Below are positions 6,255-8,492 of a stretch of DNA of 8,492 nt, piece by piece. Within the stretch, counting starts at the first letter, position 1, and every line of letters begins with the position of its first letter. This DNA is from JANOXC01 sp031418215. GTDB lineage: Bacteria > Bacteroidota > Bacteroidia > AKYH767-A > OLB10. A program made the translations under genes and the position numbers. Under the pieces are notes generated by a model. That model made no database searches. It saw only the letters and a program-made list of their open reading frames with translations, and was not told the DNA's origin. The stretch covers positions 1 to 8,492 of the forward strand of contig JANOXC010000171.1 in the NCBI GenBank assembly GCA_031418215.1. Direction: 5' to 3'.

Positions 6255-6387
6255 TTCAAATTATCTCTTCAAATTTGATTTAATTAATTTATTTATCCTT
6301 CTCTCTTTTTCATTTGAAAAATGAAAACAGATCCCATTTTCAAATTTTCAAATTATCACTCCCGATAGCTATCGGGATTCAAATTAT
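6255..6387. repeat. Repeated TTCAAATTAT decamers after nusG
   Basis: TTCAAATTAT occurs exactly at 6255-6264, 6347-6356 and 6378-6387, with near copies TTCAAATTT at 6268-6276 and 6339-6347. The last exact copy overlaps the nusG stop codon. The final two exact copies flank the 18-base palindrome at 6360-6377. A nine-pair AT hairpin also lies here (TTTTCATTT 6307-6315 with AAATGAAAA 6319-6327). The rest of the nusG-rplK spacer shows no gene and no consensus promoter. Confidence 0.6.
6360..6377. repeat. Perfect 18-base palindrome after nusG
   Basis: TCCCGATAGCTATCGGGA is a perfect inverted repeat, able to fold as a seven-pair stem with an AGCT loop. It begins seven bases past the nusG stop. It lacks a T-tract on either strand, so it is a poor intrinsic terminator but could protect an mRNA end or be a protein-binding site. 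Its first 14 bases recur at 7292-7305. Confidence 0.85.
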
Positions 6388-6953
6388 TCTTTCTCCACCT
6401 GCGTATAACTCAACTCAAGAGGCGTTTTACGACCAAATATCTTCACCATCACTTTCAGCTTCTTTTTCTCTTCATTCACTTCTTCAATTACTCCTGAAAA
6501 ACTGTTGAAAGGACCATCCACAACCTTCACTGTTTCACCGGCAAAGAATGGGATATTGATGATCTCTTCTGAGTCTGCTAATTCATCCACTTTACCAAGG
6601 ATCCTGTTTACTTCTGATGGACGCAATGGAACCGGTTTCTCTCCTTTTTTTGCACCAAGGAAACTAATCACGCCGGTTACACTTTCAATAATGTGTGCTA
6701 CCTCACCAAACAATTCTGCCTCAATTAATATATATCCAGGGAAATAACTTCTTTCCTTGCTTACTTTTTTTCCGTCTTTAATCTGATAATATTTCTCCGT
6801 AGGAATCAACACCTGGGAAACGTAATGCCCAATTTTATTGTGTGCAATTTCCGACTCGATATATAGCTTCACTTTTTTTTCCTTACCACTTATGGCTCGG
6901 ACAACATACCATTTCTTATTGGCAGATGTAGTTGCAGTTTCTGTCATGACCAT
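6384..6953 (-). CDS. nusG: Transcription elongation and antitermination factor NusG
   Basis: NusG binds the clamp of RNA polymerase, modulates pausing, and links transcription to Rho or the ribosome. The product is 189 residues from the ATG at 6953, or 187 from a second ATG at 6947. The first leaves five bases after the secE stop, the second eleven, and the sequence does not decide between them. The NGN domain (about 13-125) has KKWYVVRAISGKEKKV (13-28) and the conserved RSYFPGYILIEAEL (68-81). The KOW domain (about 137-189) has GETVKVVDGPFNSFSGVIEE (139-158). No extra domain is inserted and length is normal. Close coupling to secE is the widespread bacterial arrangement. The 261-base gap to rplK beyond it is longer than usual and full of repeats. 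Confidence 0.97.
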   Translation of the reverse strand: MVMTETATTSANKKWYVVRAISGKEKKVKLYIESEIAHNKIGHYVSQVLIPTEKYYQIKDGKKVSKERSYFPGYILIEAELFGEVAHIIESVTGVISFLGAKKGEKPVPLRPSEVNRILGKVDELADSEEIINIPFFAGETVKVVDGPFNSFSGVIEEVNEEKKKLKVMVKIFGRKTPLELSYTQVEKE

Positions 6954-6958
6954 TTTTA

Positions 6959-7153
6959 TTAAGCGAATAAGTCATAAATCATTTTCAGTGATCCCTGGAA
7001 GACAAAGTCAATAAGGAACACTACGAAACCGAAGATCAAGGTTGCCACGAGGACAACGATGGCACTATCCTGTAATTCATTCCAGGTTGGCCAGGATACT
7101 TTATGCATCAATTCATTGTAACACTCGCGAACATATTCTGTTATCCGTTTCAT
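6959..7153 (-). CDS. secE: Preprotein translocase subunit SecE
   Basis: SecE is the small essential subunit that clamps SecY in the inner-membrane protein channel. The 64-residue product is the single-spanning short form common outside Enterobacteria. An amphipathic N-terminal helix (1-19) leads to the conserved KVSWPTWNEL (18-27), followed by one transmembrane helix (about 30-52: AIVVLVATLIFGFVVFLIDF and onward). The start ATG (complement 7151-7153) gives MKRITEYVRECY. It sits five bases before the first nusG ATG, with translational coupling likely, and 194 bases after tRNA-Trp. No clear promoter was found upstream, so transcription may continue from tuf through the tRNA gene. The secreted T9SS protein and lipoprotein in this window would both depend on this translocase. 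Confidence 0.96.
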   Translation of the reverse strand: MKRITEYVRECYNELMHKVSWPTWNELQDSAIVVLVATLIFGFVVFLIDFVFQGSLKMIYDLFA

Positions 7154-7277
7154 ATTCTTTTTATTTTTTATCCGATGACGATAAACAAATGTTATCCTAT
7201 CAAATATTTAATATTAAATTCCATTTTGTGATGTATTCTGAAAATCAAGAATTTTATCACATTTTACTCTTCAATCA

Positions 7278-7291
7278 GCACGGGTGGAGAG
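7278..7291 (-). repeat. Duplicated 3' end of tRNA-Trp
   Basis: GCACGGGTGGAGAG at 7278-7291 is an exact copy of 7347-7360, which covers the 3' acceptor strand and part of the T-stem of tRNA-Trp plus one base beyond. Both are in the same orientation, 69 bases apart, and the copy lies on the 3' side of the tRNA gene. No further tRNA homology continues at the copy. It is either an attachment-site-like scar or the remnant of a tandem tRNA. Confidence 0.8.
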
Positions 7292-7305
7292 TCCCGATAG
7301 CTATC
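7292..7305. repeat. Second, imperfect copy of the nusG-side palindrome
   Basis: TCCCGATAGCTATC repeats exactly the first 14 bases of the palindrome at 6360-6377, then diverges (AGAA instead of GGGA), so the outer pairs of the stem are partly lost. It starts directly at the end of the duplicated tRNA fragment. Confidence 0.75.
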
Positions 7306-7347
7306 AGAACACCTGATCTCTATCTTCTCACACTCGATACTCTTTTG

Positions 7348-7418
7348 CACGGGTGGAGAGATTCGAACTCCCATCAACGGTTTTGGAGACCGCTATTCTA
7401 CCCTTGAACTACACCCGT
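7348..7418 (-). tRNA. tRNA-Trp (anticodon CCA)
   Basis: The minus strand folds into a full cloverleaf of 71 bases. The seven-pair acceptor stem is ACGGGTG (complement of 7412-7418) with CACCCGT (complement of 7349-7355), and the discriminator is G, as usual for bacterial tRNA-Trp. The anticodon arm is GCGGT-CTCCAAA-ACCGT with CCA in the loop (complement of 7384-7386). The T-arm is GGGAG-TTCGAAT-CTCTC-like. The bases after the discriminator are CAA, so the CCA tail is not encoded and must be added. It lies between tuf and secE, a widespread arrangement, and is probably processed from the same transcript. Confidence 0.97.
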
Positions 7419-7423
7419 TTGTT

Positions 7424-7505
7424 AGGTTCAAGGTTTAAGGTTTATAGTTTAAGGTTATCAATAAAGTCGCCTTAACATTCAACGTTAAACATTAAACTTT
7501 AAACT
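7424..7505. repeat. Inverted arrays of GTTTAA-like units between tuf and tRNA-Trp
   Basis: The left side (7424-7456) is built of units such as AGGTTTA, AGGTTTA and TAGTTTA. The right side (7474-7505) is their imperfect reverse complement (TTAAACATTAAACTTTAAAC at 7485-7504). Together they can form a long imperfect AT-rich hairpin with a loop near 7457-7473. No coding potential is apparent. The layout resembles the heptamer array at 5608-5682, with a different unit. Confidence 0.55.
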
Positions 7506-7518
7506 GATTCCTTTAAAC

Positions 7519-7557
7519 AAGTGTTCCCGCCCCATATTTCAGAGGCGGGATTCACTT
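7519..7557 (-). terminator. Terminator-like hairpin after tuf
   Basis: TCCCGCC (7525-7531) pairs with GGCGGGA (7544-7550) over seven GC-rich pairs, and outside a small internal loop AAGTG (7519-7523) pairs with CACTT (7553-7557). It starts 26 bases past the tuf stop. On the minus strand the following bases are GTTTAAAGG, a weak T-tract, so termination is probably partial and some transcripts may run into tRNA-Trp and secE. Confidence 0.55.
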
Positions 7558-7582
7558 CAATTAACTCTTCTAACTTACGTAA

Positions 7583-8492
7583 TTACTTAATAATTTCAGT
7601 CACCTGTCCGGCACCTACGGTACGACCACCTTCACGGATAGCGAAACGAAGTCCTTTGTCCATAGCAACAGGAACGATCAATTTAACTACAATCGATACG
7701 TTATCGCCAGGCATTACCATTTCGCGACCTTCAGGTAATTCAATTTCACCAGTTACATCAGTTGTTCTCATGTAAAACTGAGGACGGTATTTATTATGGA
7801 ATGGAGTGTGACGTCCACCTTCTTCTTTTTTCAATACATAGATTTCAGCTTTGAAATCAGTATGTGGAGTGATTGAACCTGGTTTCGCAACCACCATACC
7901 CCTGCGGATATCATTCTTTTCAATACCTCTTAATAATAAACCAACGTTATCGCCGGCTTCACCACGGTCAAGGATTTTGCGGAACATCTCTACTCCGGTA
8001 ACAGTTGAAGTTTTCTTTTCTACTGCCATTCCGATGATTTCTACTGAATCGTTAGAGTTGATAACGCCACGCTCAATACGACCTGTTGCAACAGTTCCAC
8101 GACCGGTGATTGAGAACACGTCTTCAATCGGCATCAGGAAAGGAAGGTCAACCATACGAGGAGGAATAGGAATAAAAGTATCCACTGCTTCCATCAATTC
8201 ATTGATTTTTGGAACCCACTTCTCATCAGCATTCAAACCACCTAAGGCAGAACCACGGATAACAGGAGTGTTATCGCCATCGTATTGATAGAACGTTAAA
8301 AGTTCACGGATTTCCATTTCAACAAGGTCTAATAATTCAGGATCATCAACCATGTCAACTTTATTCATAAAAACAACAATCTTAGGAACACCAACCTGGC
8401 GAGCCAAAAGAATATGCTCTCTTGTTTGTGGCATCGGTCCATCAGTTGCCGCTACCACTAAAATAGCACCGTCCATCTGGGCAGCACCGGTA
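7583..8492 (-). CDS. tuf: Translation elongation factor Tu (5' end outside window)
   Basis: EF-Tu carries aminoacyl-tRNA to the ribosomal A site as a GTP complex. The frame is open to the right edge and yields 302 residues beginning TGAAQMDGAILVV, which aligns near residue 94 of the roughly 395-residue family. About 93 N-terminal residues, with the P-loop and switch regions, are therefore outside the window. The internal ATG at 8476 is not the true start. Visible are the guanine-specificity motif NKVD (equivalent to Asn135-Asp138) and the SAL motif in RGSALGG. Domain II follows with PIEDVFSITGRGTVATGRIE, then domain III with GGRHTPFHNKYRPQFYMRTT and the end GLRFAIREGGRTVGAG. Stop is TAA. The gene lies upstream of tRNA-Trp and secE with a weak terminator between. 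Confidence 0.98.
   Translation of the reverse strand, partial: TGAAQMDGAILVVAATDGPMPQTREHILLARQVGVPKIVVFMNKVDMVDDPELLDLVEMEIRELLTFYQYDGDNTPVIRGSALGGLNADEKWVPKINELMEAVDTFIPIPPRMVDLPFLMPIEDVFSITGRGTVATGRIERGVINSNDSVEIIGMAVEKKTSTVTGVEMFRKILDRGEAGDNVGLLLRGIEKNDIRRGMVVAKPGSITPHTDFKAEIYVLKKEEGGRHTPFHNKYRPQFYMRTTDVTGEIELPEGREMVMPGDNVSIVVKLIVPVAMDKGLRFAIREGGRTVGAGQVTEIIK

Noticed and set aside
7042..7407. Plus-strand open frame crossing secE and tRNA-Trp
   Set aside because: It is antisense to secE and reads through the tRNA gene; its protein is the kind of spurious translation that tRNA genes give.

Overview
The window looks like a housekeeping ribosomal-protein and transcription locus from a member of the Bacteroidota. 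The signs are one gene product ending in a type IX secretion (T9SS) sorting domain, a promoter of the TTG-N19-TAnnTTTG class, start codons without usable Shine-Dalgarno sequences, and the order tuf, tRNA-Trp, secE, nusG, rplK, rplA, rplJ, rplL. Family or genus cannot be fixed from this sequence alone.

Read leftward from the right edge, the minus strand carries: the 3' part of tuf (EF-Tu, N-terminus outside the window), a terminator-like hairpin, an AT-rich repeat zone, tRNA-Trp(CCA), secE, nusG, a 261-base leader, rplK (L11), a 181-base gap with a GC-rich foldable segment and an inverted heptamer array, then rplA (L1), rplJ (L10) and rplL (L7/L12). A strong terminator closes this block just after rplL. 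At the left edge rpsL (S12) and a truncated rpsG (S7) resume on the same strand, served by their own promoter. These products build the translating ribosome (L1 stalk, L11 stalk base, L10-L12 stalk, S12 decoding centre, S7 head), supply it with aminoacyl-tRNA (EF-Tu), tune RNA polymerase (NusG) and support membrane insertion and secretion (SecE).

Between rplL and rpsL, where many bacteria keep rpoB and rpoC, the window has only two cell-envelope genes. One is a minus-strand secreted protein with propeller-like repeats and a T9SS tail. The other is a plus-strand coiled-coil lipoprotein with its own likely promoter and an excellent intrinsic terminator. rpoBC is therefore detached from rplJL here.

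I see no phage, CRISPR, transposase or defence system. The unexplained signals are all in the spaces between genes: a foldable element before rplA, an 18-base perfect palindrome after nusG with a partial second copy near the tRNA gene, a 14-base duplication of the tRNA-Trp 3' end, and inverted arrays of AT-rich heptamers.
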